Of a stretch of DNA of 64,000 bases, positions 36,886 through 45,822 are shown piece after piece. Made by a program: the position numbers and the translations under genes. Every line of letters starts with the position of its first letter. The first letter of the stretch is position 1. Source of the DNA: Xaviernesmea rhizosphaerae (lineage in GTDB: Bacteria > Pseudomonadota > Alphaproteobacteria > Rhizobiales > Rhizobiaceae); the NCBI RefSeq assembly GCF_001938945.1, contig NZ_MKIO01000027.1:167551-231550 (forward strand), in the 5' to 3' direction. The notes under the pieces are model-generated. The model searched no databases and was not told where the DNA came from. It saw nothing but the letters and a program-made list of their open reading frames with translations.

Positions 36886-37728
36886 TCAGCCCAGCGCCTG
36901 GCTGGCCAGCGCGAAGATCGTGGCCTGCCCCGTGCCGGCGTCCTGCGTCAGCGGGCGGCGCATGGTGACGCCGCCGCCCACATGGGCAAGGCCGATCTCT
37001 TCCAGCCAAGGCGCAAGCCCCGTATCGCTGCCGGTGTCGACGCGCAGGAAGGCGCCGGTGCGGGAGGCGGCGAAATGGGCGATCAGCCTGCGGGCCGTCT
37101 CCACATCCGGCGCAACGACCGGACCGATGACCTCGCCGCGCCCGAAGGCGCGGATCGCCGCGAAGGCTTCAACGGTCCCGCCCTTGCGGATCACGGCGAT
37201 GCGGCCGCGCTCGATCAGCGTGTCGATCAGCGCGCAACGGTCGGCCTGTTGCGCCTGCCGGTCGAGCGCCCTGATCGCATCGGCATCGCCGGGCTGCATC
37301 TCTTCCACGCCATCAGGCGCCGCAACGGCCTCAACCGCGCCCTGATGCTGGCGGATCGTGCCGGTGGCGACGAAGCCCAGCTTCTCATAAAGCGGCAGGC
37401 CCTCCTTCGTTGCCACGAGGCGCAGCGGCCGTCCTTGCGCAAGCTGGAAGGCGCGCTCCATCAGCTTGCGGCCCAGGCCGAGGCCGCGCAGCGACTTGTC
37501 GACAATGACCATGTTGATCGTCGCGAAATCCGTCCCGAACGGGGTGACGAGGATGGTGCCGGCGACGCGGCCATCGGTGTCGGTCACCACGGCACCGAGG
37601 CTCAGCTGCAGCATCATCATCCAGTCTTCGCGGCGGTGCGGCCAGCCTTCGGCGCGCGAGAGCACGACGGCACCGTCGAGGTGCTCGGGCCCGAAGGCGA
37701 CGATGTCGATTTGGTTTTGCATGGGCAT
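36886..37728 (-). CDS. GNAT-family N-acetyltransferase
   Basis: A 280-residue protein. The first GNAT domain (residues 5-135) has the acetyl-CoA motif INMVIVDKSLRGLGLGRKLMERAF (RGLGLG binds pyrophosphate). A second domain of about 130 residues follows (RTGAFLRVDTGSDTGLAPWL), as in GNATs with a DUF-like C-terminal half. The start at 37728 follows an AGGAAAGGAC site. It may acetylate the imported amine. Divergent from the HAD gene across a gap with an Lrp-like site. Confidence 0.8.
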   Translation of the reverse strand: MPMQNQIDIVAFGPEHLDGAVVLSRAEGWPHRREDWMMMLQLSLGAVVTDTDGRVAGTILVTPFGTDFATINMVIVDKSLRGLGLGRKLMERAFQLAQGRPLRLVATKEGLPLYEKLGFVATGTIRQHQGAVEAVAAPDGVEEMQPGDADAIRALDRQAQQADRCALIDTLIERGRIAVIRKGGTVEAFAAIRAFGRGEVIGPVVAPDVETARRLIAHFAASRTGAFLRVDTGSDTGLAPWLEEIGLAHVGGGVTMRRPLTQDAGTGQATIFALASQALG

Positions 37729-38030
37729 GTCCTTTCCTGCCCACAACTGTCCGCCATCGCGCGGAAGCTATTCGTCTGAATGGTGCGGCCGGCGCGCTAT
37801 CTTTCGCCGAAGCCTGCGGGCGCCGCCGCATCTTATGCTGCGGCCCCGGGGCACCTCTTCCCCGCCGGCCCCGTCCCGGCGGCCGAAGACGGCGCTTCGT
37901 GCAATAGTCTGCCAAACGGGGCGGCAGATTAAACAGTTTCTGCTTTCCGGAGGGGCAATTCGCGCGGCCGGCACCGGCGCACCCGGCCTATGATCGGGGC
38001 CAGCAAACAGAACGCCAGAGGAAGAACGTC
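37729..38030. other. Divergent promoter region GNAT / HAD
   Basis: A 302-base gap that should contain promoters for both the leftward GNAT-aminotransferase genes and the rightward HAD-oxidase pair. The Lrp-like site is at 37828-37841. A short open frame inside (to about 37990) looks like background. Confidence 0.45.
37828..37841. promoter_or_regulatory. Putative Lrp-family operator, copy 3 (GNAT / HAD gap)
   Basis: GCATCTTATGCTGC differs by one base from the site before lrp and keeps the GCAT-N3-ATGC dyad. It is about 100 bases from the GNAT start and 190 bases from the HAD start. Confidence 0.58.
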
Positions 38031-38696
38031 ATGGCCTTTCGCCCGAAATACATCTCCTTCGACTGCTACGGCACGCTGATTCATTTCGACATGGCGGGCG
38101 CCGCGCGCGATCTCTATGGCGACCGCCTCGACGAGCAGGCCATGCAGACCTTCATCCGCAATTTCTCCGCCTACCGGCTGGACGAAGTCATGGGCGCCTG
38201 GAAGCCCTATGCTGAAGTGGTGCACAATGCCCTGTCGCGCACCTGCAAGGCCAATGGTGTAACCTTCAAGGACGAGGACGCGCAGATGGTCTATGAACGC
38301 GTTCCGACCTGGGGCCCGCATGCGGACGTGCCGGCCGGCCTCGCCAAGGTCGCCAAGGAAATTCCGCTGGTCATTCTCTCCAATGCCATGAATTCGCAGA
38401 TCATGTCGAATGTCGAGAAGCTCGGCGCGCCCTTCCACAAGGTCTATACCGCCGAGCAGGCCCAGGCCTACAAGCCGCGCTTCAAGGCGTTTGAATATAT
38501 GTTCGACATGCTCGGCTGTAACCCGGAAGACATGCTGCATGTCTCCTCCTCCTTCCGCTACGACCTGATGTCGGCCCATGATCTCGGCATCAAGAACAAG
38601 GTCTGGGTCAATCGCGGCCACGAGCCGGCCAATCCCTATTACGGCTATACCGAGATCGCCGATATTTCCGGCCTGCCCGGCGTCGTCGGCCTTTAA
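38031..38696 (+). CDS. HAD-superfamily haloacid dehalogenase type II-like hydrolase
   Basis: A 221-residue protein. Nucleophile Asp11 is in ISFDCYGTLIHFD, motif II is VILSNAMNS, and the Lys and acidic motifs are AYKPRFKAFEY and HVSSSFRYDLMSAHDLG. This is the layout of L-2-haloacid dehalogenases, but the active-site surroundings differ from proven dehalogenases, so a phosphatase or C-N/C-halogen hydrolase role on a metabolite is open. It is 15 bases upstream of an FAD oxidase and surely cotranscribed. Confidence 0.82.
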   Translation: MAFRPKYISFDCYGTLIHFDMAGAARDLYGDRLDEQAMQTFIRNFSAYRLDEVMGAWKPYAEVVHNALSRTCKANGVTFKDEDAQMVYERVPTWGPHADVPAGLAKVAKEIPLVILSNAMNSQIMSNVEKLGAPFHKVYTAEQAQAYKPRFKAFEYMFDMLGCNPEDMLHVSSSFRYDLMSAHDLGIKNKVWVNRGHEPANPYYGYTEIADISGLPGVVGL

Positions 38697-38711
38697 ACCA
38701 GAGGACGCGCG

Positions 38712-39986
38712 ATGAAATTCGTCTCCTATTGGCACGATACGGCGCCGGTCTTTTCCGGTGGCGAGACGGGCCCGGTCAGCGGCCGCTATGATGTCGCCAT
38801 CATCGGCGCCGGCTTCACGGGGCTGGCGGCCGCGCGGCAGCTGGCCAAAGCGGGGGCGAAGGTCGTCGTGCTCGAGGCCGAGCGCGTCGGCTTCGGCGCG
38901 TCCGGTCGCAATGGCGGCCATCTCAACAATGGCCTGGCGCACAGCTATCTCGGCGCCAAGGCCGAGCTTGGCCAGGAGCGCGCCATCGCGCTCTACAAGG
39001 CGCTGGACGATTCCATCGACACCATCGAAACGCTGATCGCGGAGGAAGGGATCGACTGCAGCTTCCGCCGCGCCGGCAAGCTGAAGCTCGCCTCCAAGCC
39101 CAAGCATTTCGAGGGCATCGCCCGCAATTTCGAGGCACTGAACCGGGAATGCGATCCCGACACGGCGCTGCTGTCGCCCGAGGATCTGCGCGCCGAGGTC
39201 GGCGCGCCCTTTCATGGGGCGATGCTGTCGAAGAAGAGCGCGATGATGCATATGGGCCGCTATGTCGCGGGCCTGGCCGAGGCCGCCGCGCGCCATGGCG
39301 CGACGATCTTCGAGGGCGCGGCGGTCACGGCGCACAGCCAGGCGAACGGCATCCACACGCTGAACACCGCGCGCGGCACGGTCATGGCGTCCGACGTCAT
39401 CATGGCCACCGGCGCCTACACTTCAAAGAATTTCGCCTGGTTTCGCCGCCGCATCATTGCCGTCGGCAGCTTCCTGATCGCGACGAGGCCTCTGACGGAA
39501 GCGGAGGTTCAGGCGGTGATGCCGGGCAACCGCACCTGCGTCAACACGATGAACATCGGCAATTACTGGCGCCTCTCGCCGGACAACCGCCTGATCTTCG
39601 GCGGCCGGGCGCGCTTTTCCGCCAGCTCGGACCAGCGCTCGGACGAGAAGAGCGGCGAGATCCTGCGCGAGAGCATGGAACGGATCTTCCCCCAGCTCAA
39701 GGGCATCGCCATCGACTATTGCTGGGGCGGTCTCGTCGACATGACTGCCGACCGCTATCCCCGCGCCGGCTTTCATGACGGGCTGTGGTACGCCATGGGC
39801 TATTCCGGCCATGGCGCGCAGCTCTCCACCCAGCTGGGCATGATGGTCGCCGATGCCATTCTCGGCCGCGCCGACCGCAATCCCATGCGCGACTATCCCT
39901 GGCCCGCCGTGCCCGGCCATTTCGGCAAGCCCTGGTTCCTGCCGCTGGTGGGACAATATTACAAGATGCTCGACCGGTTTCAGTAA
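38712..39986 (+). CDS. FAD-dependent amine oxidoreductase (PuuB/gamma-glutamylputrescine oxidase-like)
   Basis: A 424-residue DAO-family flavoenzyme. The FAD motif is YDVAIIGAGFTGLAAARQL at about residues 29-47, and ASGRNGGHLNNGLAHS is the stretch typical of the PuuB/OrdL group. Near the end LWYAMGYSGHGAQLSTQLG completes the FAD site. It probably oxidises an amine to an aldehyde with release of ammonia and peroxide. Pairing with a class III aminotransferase and a GNAT gene fits amine breakdown. Substrate unidentified. Confidence 0.83.
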   Translation: MKFVSYWHDTAPVFSGGETGPVSGRYDVAIIGAGFTGLAAARQLAKAGAKVVVLEAERVGFGASGRNGGHLNNGLAHSYLGAKAELGQERAIALYKALDDSIDTIETLIAEEGIDCSFRRAGKLKLASKPKHFEGIARNFEALNRECDPDTALLSPEDLRAEVGAPFHGAMLSKKSAMMHMGRYVAGLAEAAARHGATIFEGAAVTAHSQANGIHTLNTARGTVMASDVIMATGAYTSKNFAWFRRRIIAVGSFLIATRPLTEAEVQAVMPGNRTCVNTMNIGNYWRLSPDNRLIFGGRARFSASSDQRSDEKSGEILRESMERIFPQLKGIAIDYCWGGLVDMTADRYPRAGFHDGLWYAMGYSGHGAQLSTQLGMMVADAILGRADRNPMRDYPWPAVPGHFGKPWFLPLVGQYYKMLDRFQ

Positions 39987-40344
39987 GGCAGGCGCTGCGT
40001 CCTGCGGCGATGCCTCGGTTTACCGGCCTTTCCCGGCGGACGGCGTCCGGCAGAGGCGCGCCGGGCCCCCATGATGCGCTGCGGGAGCGATCGGTCGTTC
40101 GCCGGATGGCGCGCAAGGCCGACCCCTGCGGCGTGTCATCGCGTCCCATGCCTGCTAAGAGATGATTTTCCCTTTTTTCCCCGGGCCCTGCGTCATGGGG
40201 CCCAGATCGCCCGGGGCCTCATGTCTTGCGGCACCATTTCCTGGGGCCAATTTCTTGGGGATTGTCTCGATGTTGCACTGCCCCCCTTTTCCCGGGAATC
40301 GAGGGTGATAGAGTGCGGGACATTACATCACGGGGAACCATGCC
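39987..40344. other. Intergenic region before hupE, with a strong palindrome
   Basis: About 358 bases without a gene. CCCCGGGC (40179-40186) pairs with GCCCGGGG (40209-40216), and GGGCCC lies inside both sides, giving a strong stem. A T-rich run precedes it on the plus strand, so it is not a normal terminator in either direction. No cobalamin riboswitch-like sequence was recognised, although hupE genes sometimes have one. Confidence 0.4.
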
Positions 40345-40944
40345 ATGCTCCAGAAAACCGTCCTTCGCGCCGGCGCTGCCGCGCTTGTCCTTCTGCCCGG
40401 CGCCGCCTTTGCCCATACGGGTGTCGGCCATGCGAGCGGCTTCGTCCATGGCTTCGCCCATCCCGTCTCGGGTCTGGACCATATTCTGGCGATGGTCATG
40501 GTCGGTCTCTTCGCCGCGCGGCTCGGCGGCCGGGCGCTGTGGCTGCTGCCCATCACCTTCGTCGCCGTCATGGCGCTCGGCGGCGCGCTCGGCGTGGCCG
40601 GCGTCACCGTTCCCTTCGTCGAGACCGGCATTGCGCTTTCGGTGCTGGTGCTGGGCGCCGTCGTCGCGCTGAACGTCAAGGCTCCGACGGCGGCCGCCAT
40701 GGGCCTGGTCGGCCTCTTCGCCATCTTCCACGGCCATGCCCATGGCGCGGAAATGCCGGAGGATGCCGGTGGCCTCGCTTATGCCGCCGGCTTCATGCTT
40801 GCGACCGCCCTGCTGCACGGCGCCGGTCTCGCGCTCGGCCTGTCGCTCGGCCGCTTCGAGGGGCGCAAGGGCGCTCTCGCCGTCCGCTCGGCCGGTGGCC
40901 TGGTCGCGGTCGCCGGCGTCGGCCTGCTGGCTGGGGTGCTCTGA
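40345..40944 (+). CDS. hupE: HupE/UreJ-family nickel/cobalt transporter
   Basis: A 199-residue membrane protein with a signal-like N-terminus (LRAGAAALVLLPGAAFA) and about six segments. The conserved HPVSGLDHILAMVMVG (residues 32-47) and the His-rich HGHAHGAEM loop are typical of HupE/UreJ. Family members carry Ni2+ or Co2+ inward by facilitated diffusion. No hydrogenase or urease genes are near, so it is an orphan, perhaps serving cobalamin or urease elsewhere. Confidence 0.85.
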   Translation: MLQKTVLRAGAAALVLLPGAAFAHTGVGHASGFVHGFAHPVSGLDHILAMVMVGLFAARLGGRALWLLPITFVAVMALGGALGVAGVTVPFVETGIALSVLVLGAVVALNVKAPTAAAMGLVGLFAIFHGHAHGAEMPEDAGGLAYAAGFMLATALLHGAGLALGLSLGRFEGRKGALAVRSAGGLVAVAGVGLLAGVL

Positions 40945-40949
40945 GGGGC

Positions 40950-40975
40950 GATCCGGGTCCGGTCTTTACCGGATC
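40950..40975 (+). terminator. Possible hairpin terminator after hupE
   Basis: GATCCGG (40950-40956) pairs with CCGGATC (40969-40975), 6 bases after the hupE stop. It lacks a T-run, so it may be a weak terminator or mRNA 3'-end stabiliser. Confidence 0.35.
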
Positions 40976-41119
40976 CCGCCCGAACACTGCGAGCAGATCA
41001 AGGTTAGGCTCCTGGAAGATGATGGGCAGACGCGTGATGCCGGCCAGGCTTTGGCCGGCTTCTGACCTGCCCTCAAGAGCGGCAGCCGGCTGTTCTGATT
41101 GCGCGTAATCTGGGTAGCG

Positions 41120-41743
41120 TCAGCGCGCCCACCCTTCCGCCACCGGCGCGAATTCCGCGATGAACAGGTATCCCTCGCTCTTTGCCTCGGTGAGGGTGAT
41201 GCGGTCGCCCTGCGTCAGGCCCAGGAGCACATCGCCGAAGGCGCCGGTGAAAGCCGCGTCGTTTACCGACACCTGCGCCGCCCCGCTGAAGACGAGCGCC
41301 GCGGTCGAAGCCTGCACCTCGAGCGTCAGCGGTGCCGCGAGCGGCCGGCGGGTCAGGCGCCGGCGGGTGAGGCGGTGGTGCCAGACGCCGCGCCGGGTCA
41401 TCAGGTTGAGGTCGGTGGTCTCGCCGCCGAGACTTTCCGCCGTCACTTCTGCATCGCCGGAAAAGGCGAAGGGCTCGGTGTCGGTGGTGAGCGGCGGCTG
41501 GCTTTCGCCCCCCACCGTCAGCACCATGCCGTCCCCGGCCATAACCGCGATGGTGCGGTCGATGCCGGGAAAGGCGGAGAAGGAGCCGGAGCCTGAGACC
41601 GTGGCCAGGCTGAGCCGCCAGAGGAGGCCGCTGGCGGCATCCTCCGAGGATGCCACCTCCCGTGTTTCGCCCTTGCCGTTCTTCCAGGGCATCAGCCGGT
41701 GATCGGCGAAGCGCTGCAGGCGGAGCGTCGGCCGGATGGTCAT
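41120..41743 (-). CDS. hutD: HutD-family protein
   Basis: A 207-residue cupin-like protein beginning with the typical LQRFADHRLMPWKNGKGETREVA and continuing with LLWRLSLATVSGSGSFSAFPGIDRTI (in pieces), both hallmarks of HutD. HutD has no known catalytic step; it is thought to help histidine use, perhaps by binding urocanate or related compounds. It is last in the leftward hut operon, 40 bases after hutU. Confidence 0.88.
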   Translation of the reverse strand: MTIRPTLRLQRFADHRLMPWKNGKGETREVASSEDAASGLLWRLSLATVSGSGSFSAFPGIDRTIAVMAGDGMVLTVGGESQPPLTTDTEPFAFSGDAEVTAESLGGETTDLNLMTRRGVWHHRLTRRRLTRRPLAAPLTLEVQASTAALVFSGAAQVSVNDAAFTGAFGDVLLGLTQGDRITLTEAKSEGYLFIAEFAPVAEGWAR

Positions 41744-41783
41744 GCGCGAGCCCTCATCTGTCGAGCCATCGATTGCCCAGCCC

Positions 41784-43469
41784 TCAATTGCCCAGAATGC
41801 CGGGCAGACGCAGGCCCTTTTCCCGGGCGCAGTCGAGCGCGATATCATAGCCGGCATCGGCATGGCGCATGACGCCGGTGGCCGGGTCGTTCCAGAGCAC
41901 GCGCTCGACCCGCCGGTCGGCCTCCTCGCTGCCATCGCAGCAAATGACCATGCCCGAATGCTGCGAGAAGCCCATGCCGACGCCGCCGCCATGGTGCAGC
42001 GACACCCAGGTGGCGCCGGACGCGCAGTTCAAGAGCGCGTTGAGCAGCGGCCAGTCGGAGACGGCGTCGGAGCCGTCCTTCATCGCTTCCGTCTCGCGGT
42101 TCGGCGAGGCGACGGAGCCGGAGTCCAGATGGTCGCGGCCGATCACAACAGGCGCCTTCAGCTCGCCGTTCCGCACCATTTCATTGAAGGCGAGGCCGAG
42201 GCGGTGGCGTTCGCCCAGCCCCACCCAGCAGATGCGCGCCGGCAGACCCTGGAAGGCGATGCGCTCGCGCGCCATGTCCAGCCAGTTGTGCAGATGCGCA
42301 TTGTCGGGCAGCAGCTCCTTCACTTTGGCGTCGGTCTTGTAGATATCTTCCGGATCGCCCGAGAGCGCCGCCCAGCGGAAGGGGCCGATCCCCCGGCAGA
42401 AGAGCGGACGGATATAGGCCGGGACGAAGCCGGGGAAGGCGAAGGCGTTCTCGAAGCCCTCTTCCTTGGCCACCTGGCGGATGTTGTTGCCATAGTCGAG
42501 CGTCGGCACACCGGCATTCCAGAAATCCACCATGGCCTCGACATGGATGCGCATGGCCGCGCGGGCGGCAGCGGCAACGGCCTTGGGGTCGCTCTCCTGC
42601 TTGGCGCGCCATTCGGCGATGCTCCAGCCAAGCGGCAGATAGCCATGGACCGGGTCGTGGGCCGAGGTCTGGTCGGTGACGATGTCGGGGCGCGGGCCGC
42701 CGGTCTCCATGCGGCGCACCAGCTCCGGGAAGATCTCGGCGGCATTGCCGATCAGGCCGACGGACTTGGCCTCGCCCGCCTTGGTCCAGCGGTCGATCAT
42801 GTCAAGCGCTTCGTCCAGCGTCTTCGCCTTCTCGTCGACATAGCGGGTGCGCAGGCGGAAATCGATGCGGGTCTCGTCGCATTCCACCGCCAGGCAGCAG
42901 GCGCCGGCCATGACGGCAGCCAAGGGCTGGGCGCCACCCATGCCGCCGAGCCCGCCGGTGAGGATCCACTTGCCGGTGAGATTGCCCTGATAATGCTGGC
43001 GTCCGGCCTCGACGAAGGTCTCATAGGTGCCCTGGACGATGCCCTGCGTGCCGATATAGATCCAGGAGCCGGCGGTCATCTGGCCATACATGGCCAGGCC
43101 CTTCTTATCCAGCTCGTTGAAATGGTCCCAGGTGGCCCAGTGCGGCACGAGGTTGGAATTGGCGATGAGCACGCGCGGCGCATCCTTGTGGGTGCGGAAC
43201 ACGCCCACCGGCTTGCCGGATTGCACCATCAGCGTCTCGTCCTCGTTCAGATCGGTCAGCGCGGCGACGATCCGGTCGAAATCCTCCCAGGTGCGGGCGG
43301 CGCGGCCGATGCCGCCATAGACCACCAGCTCATGCGGGTTTTCGGCGACGTCGGGGTCGAGATTGTTCATCAGCATGCGCAGCGGCGCTTCGGTCAGCCA
43401 GCTCTTGGCCTTCAGCGTGGTGCCGCGATCGGCGCGGATCTCGCGAATATTGTGGCGCGAATTGGTCAT
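41784..43469 (-). CDS. hutU: Urocanate hydratase
   Basis: A 561-residue protein, full length for urocanase. It starts [19 protein letters not shown] and contains [19 protein letters not shown], the NAD-binding [16 protein letters not shown] and the [20 protein letters not shown] stretch (in parts), which surround the conserved Cys and Arg of the family. It adds water to urocanate to give imidazolonepropionate using tightly bound NAD. It follows hutG by 13 bases. Confidence 0.95.
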   Translation of the reverse strand: MTNSRHNIREIRADRGTTLKAKSWLTEAPLRMLMNNLDPDVAENPHELVVYGGIGRAARTWEDFDRIVAALTDLNEDETLMVQSGKPVGVFRTHKDAPRVLIANSNLVPHWATWDHFNELDKKGLAMYGQMTAGSWIYIGTQGIVQGTYETFVEAGRQHYQGNLTGKWILTGGLGGMGGAQPLAAVMAGACCLAVECDETRIDFRLRTRYVDEKAKTLDEALDMIDRWTKAGEAKSVGLIGNAAEIFPELVRRMETGGPRPDIVTDQTSAHDPVHGYLPLGWSIAEWRAKQESDPKAVAAAARAAMRIHVEAMVDFWNAGVPTLDYGNNIRQVAKEEGFENAFAFPGFVPAYIRPLFCRGIGPFRWAALSGDPEDIYKTDAKVKELLPDNAHLHNWLDMARERIAFQGLPARICWVGLGERHRLGLAFNEMVRNGELKAPVVIGRDHLDSGSVASPNRETEAMKDGSDAVSDWPLLNALLNCASGATWVSLHHGGGVGMGFSQHSGMVICCDGSEEADRRVERVLWNDPATGVMRHADAGYDIALDCAREKGLRLPGILGN

Positions 43470-43482
43470 GTCAGGGTCTCCC

Positions 43483-44283
43483 TCAAGAGTTCAGGGTGAG
43501 CGCGATGGATTCGATCCGCTCCAGGATGGCTTTGAGATGGGGGCGCAGGCGGTCCGCCTTGGCGATGTCATAGGCGAAAGGCTCGGCCTCGCTTTCCAGA
43601 TGGGTGGCCTGGGCCAGCTCCATCTGGATGGCATGCACGCCGTCGTCAGGCCGGCCGTAATGGCGGGTGGTCCAGCCGCCCTTGAAGCGGCCGTTGACGG
43701 TGGACGTATAGCCGTCCGCCGCCCCGGCGATTTCGGCCGCCGCCGCCTCGATGCGCGGATCGCAGGCGCGGCCGCTGTCGGTGCCGATGTTGAAATCCGG
43801 CAGCCGCCCTTCGAAGAGGAAGGGAATGGTGCCGCGGATCGAGTGGCAGTCATAGAGCACCGCGACGCCGTGCAGCGCCTTGACGCGGGCGATCTCGGCG
43901 GCAAGGGCCGCATGATAGGGCGCGTGGAAGGCGGCCAGCCGTCCTTGCGTCTCGGCGGCGTCGGGGGCGGCGCCCTCCTTCCAGATCGGCCTTCCGTCGA
44001 AATCGGTCCGGGAAATCAGGCCCGTGGTGTTCTGGCCGGGATAGAGGCTCTCGTCCTCCGGCCCGCGATTGGCGTCGATCACATAGCGGTGGAAGGTGGC
44101 GCGCACCGTCGTCGCCTCTGGCAGCAGCCTGTCATAGAGCCTGTGAATGTGCCAGTCGGTATCGGCCAGCCGCCGTCCCTCGTCATTGAGCCTGTCCCAG
44201 ATCTCGGGCGGTACATGGGTGCCGGTGTGCGGCAGGCCGAGAATGATCGGCGAGCTGCCCTGGTGAATGTCGACGGGGTTCAT
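43483..44283 (-). CDS. hutG: N-formylglutamate deformylase
   Basis: A 266-residue member of the N-formylglutamate amidohydrolase family, with [19 protein letters not shown] near the start and [26 protein letters not shown] (in parts), which carries the metal-binding His and Asp. It releases formate and glutamate from N-formylglutamate. Its presence together with HutF defines the five-step histidine route. Located 4 bases after hutH. Confidence 0.93.
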   Translation of the reverse strand: MNPVDIHQGSSPIILGLPHTGTHVPPEIWDRLNDEGRRLADTDWHIHRLYDRLLPEATTVRATFHRYVIDANRGPEDESLYPGQNTTGLISRTDFDGRPIWKEGAAPDAAETQGRLAAFHAPYHAALAAEIARVKALHGVAVLYDCHSIRGTIPFLFEGRLPDFNIGTDSGRACDPRIEAAAAEIAGAADGYTSTVNGRFKGGWTTRHYGRPDDGVHAIQMELAQATHLESEAEPFAYDIAKADRLRPHLKAILERIESIALTLNS

Positions 44284-44286
44284 GTC

Positions 44287-45822
44287 TCAGCCCTCCAGGT
44301 CCGGCAGGATGCCGGGGGAAATCGCCGCATCCAGCGTGCCCGAGGCGATGAAAGCGCCGGCCTCGGCCAGATCGCCGGCCATGTAGCGGTCTTCCTCCAG
44401 CGCGGGCACGATGGCGCGCAGCGCCGCCGCCGCCCGGGTCAGCTCCGGGCTGGTGGTGAGCGGCGCGCGCAGTTCCACCCCCTGCACACCGGTCAGCGCC
44501 TCAATGCCGAGGATGAAGAACAGGTTCTCGCTCATGGCCAGCAGCCGGCGTGCGCCGTGGCAGGCCATGGAGACATGGTCCTCCTGGTTGGCGGAGGTTG
44601 GGGTGGAATCCACCGAGGCTGGATGGGCCATCTGCTTGTTTTCCGACATCAGCGCGGCGGAGGTGACCTCGGCGATCATCAGGCCGGAATTCAGCCCCGG
44701 CTTCTTCGCCAGGAAGGCCGGCAGGCCATAGGAGAGCGCTGGATCGACCAGCAGGGCGATGCGGCGCTGGGCAATGGCGCCGATCTCGCAGATGGCCAGC
44801 GCGATCTGGTCAGCGGCAAAGGCCACGGGCTCGGCATGGAAGTTGCCGCCGGAAACCACCGTGTCGTCGGAGAGCACCAGCGGATTGTCGGTGACCGCAT
44901 TGGCCTCGATTTCCAGCGTGCGGGCGGCCTGGCGCAGAATGTCGAGGCAGGCGCCGTCCACCTGCGGTTGGCAGCGGATGCAATAGGGATCCTGCACCCG
45001 CTCGTCGCCTTCCACATGGCTCTCGCGAATGGCGGAGCCCGCCAGCAGTTTGCGCAGCGCCGCGCCGGCATCGATCTGGCCCTTGTGGCCGCGCAGGGTG
45101 TGAATATCGGGATGGAACGGGGCGGAGGAGCCCATGGCCGCATCGGTCGACAGCGCGCCGGTGACGAGCGCTGCGCGCGCGGCGCGGTGGGCGCGGAAGA
45201 GGCCGGCCAGCGCCAGCGCGGTGGAGGTCTGCGTGCCGTTGATCAGCGCCAGGCCTTCCTTGGCCGCCAGCACCACCGGCTCAAGACCCGCCCGCTGCAG
45301 CGCTTCGCTGCCGGGCAGGCGCGCGCCCTCGAAGAAGGCCTCGCCATGGCCCATCATCACCGCCGCCAGATGGGCGAGCGGGGCAAGATCGCCCGAGGCG
45401 CCGACGGAGCCCTTTTCCGGGATGACCGGGGTGACGCCGCGTTCCATCATCGCCTCGATCAGCCGCACGATCTCCAGCCGCACGCCGGACGCGCCGCGCC
45501 CGAGCGAGACGAGCTTCAGCGCCATGATCAGCCGCACGACATTCTCCGCCAGCGGCGCGCCGACGCCGCAGCAATGCGACAGGATCAGATTGCGCTGGAG
45601 CGTGGCGACATCGGCCGCGTCGATCTTGATCGAGGCCAGTTTGCCGAAGCCGGTATTGATGCCGTAGACGGGTTCATTGCCGGCGGCGATCGCGGCAATG
45701 CGCCGGGCGGCGCGGGCGATTCCCGCATCGAAGGCGGGGTCGAGCCGGGCGCTTTCGCCCTCCCAGTAGATGCGGGCGAGATCAGCCAGGGCGACCTGGC
45801 CGGGATGGAGGATCAGGGTCAT
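44287..45822 (-). CDS. hutH: Histidine ammonia-lyase
   Basis: A 511-residue enzyme with the MIO-forming triad Ala142-Ser143-Gly144 in [15 protein letters not shown], at the same numbering as the Pseudomonas enzyme. [12 protein letters not shown] (53-64) bears the catalytic Tyr. It deaminates histidine to urocanate. The start [16 protein letters not shown] overlaps the hutI stop by 4 bases. Full length and intact. Confidence 0.95.
   Translation of the reverse strand: MTLILHPGQVALADLARIYWEGESARLDPAFDAGIARAARRIAAIAAGNEPVYGINTGFGKLASIKIDAADVATLQRNLILSHCCGVGAPLAENVVRLIMALKLVSLGRGASGVRLEIVRLIEAMMERGVTPVIPEKGSVGASGDLAPLAHLAAVMMGHGEAFFEGARLPGSEALQRAGLEPVVLAAKEGLALINGTQTSTALALAGLFRAHRAARAALVTGALSTDAAMGSSAPFHPDIHTLRGHKGQIDAGAALRKLLAGSAIRESHVEGDERVQDPYCIRCQPQVDGACLDILRQAARTLEIEANAVTDNPLVLSDDTVVSGGNFHAEPVAFAADQIALAICEIGAIAQRRIALLVDPALSYGLPAFLAKKPGLNSGLMIAEVTSAALMSENKQMAHPASVDSTPTSANQEDHVSMACHGARRLLAMSENLFFILGIEALTGVQGVELRAPLTTSPELTRAAAALRAIVPALEEDRYMAGDLAEAGAFIASGTLDAAISPGILPDLEG

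Noticed and set aside
40179..40216. Strong palindrome considered as a terminator of the upstream oxidase gene
   Set aside because: The T-rich run precedes rather than follows the stem on the plus strand and it lies nearly 200 bases after the stop codon.
39987..40344. Possible cobalamin or nickel riboswitch before hupE
   Set aside because: No conserved blocks of such elements could be recognised by eye; a covariance search would be needed to exclude it fully.
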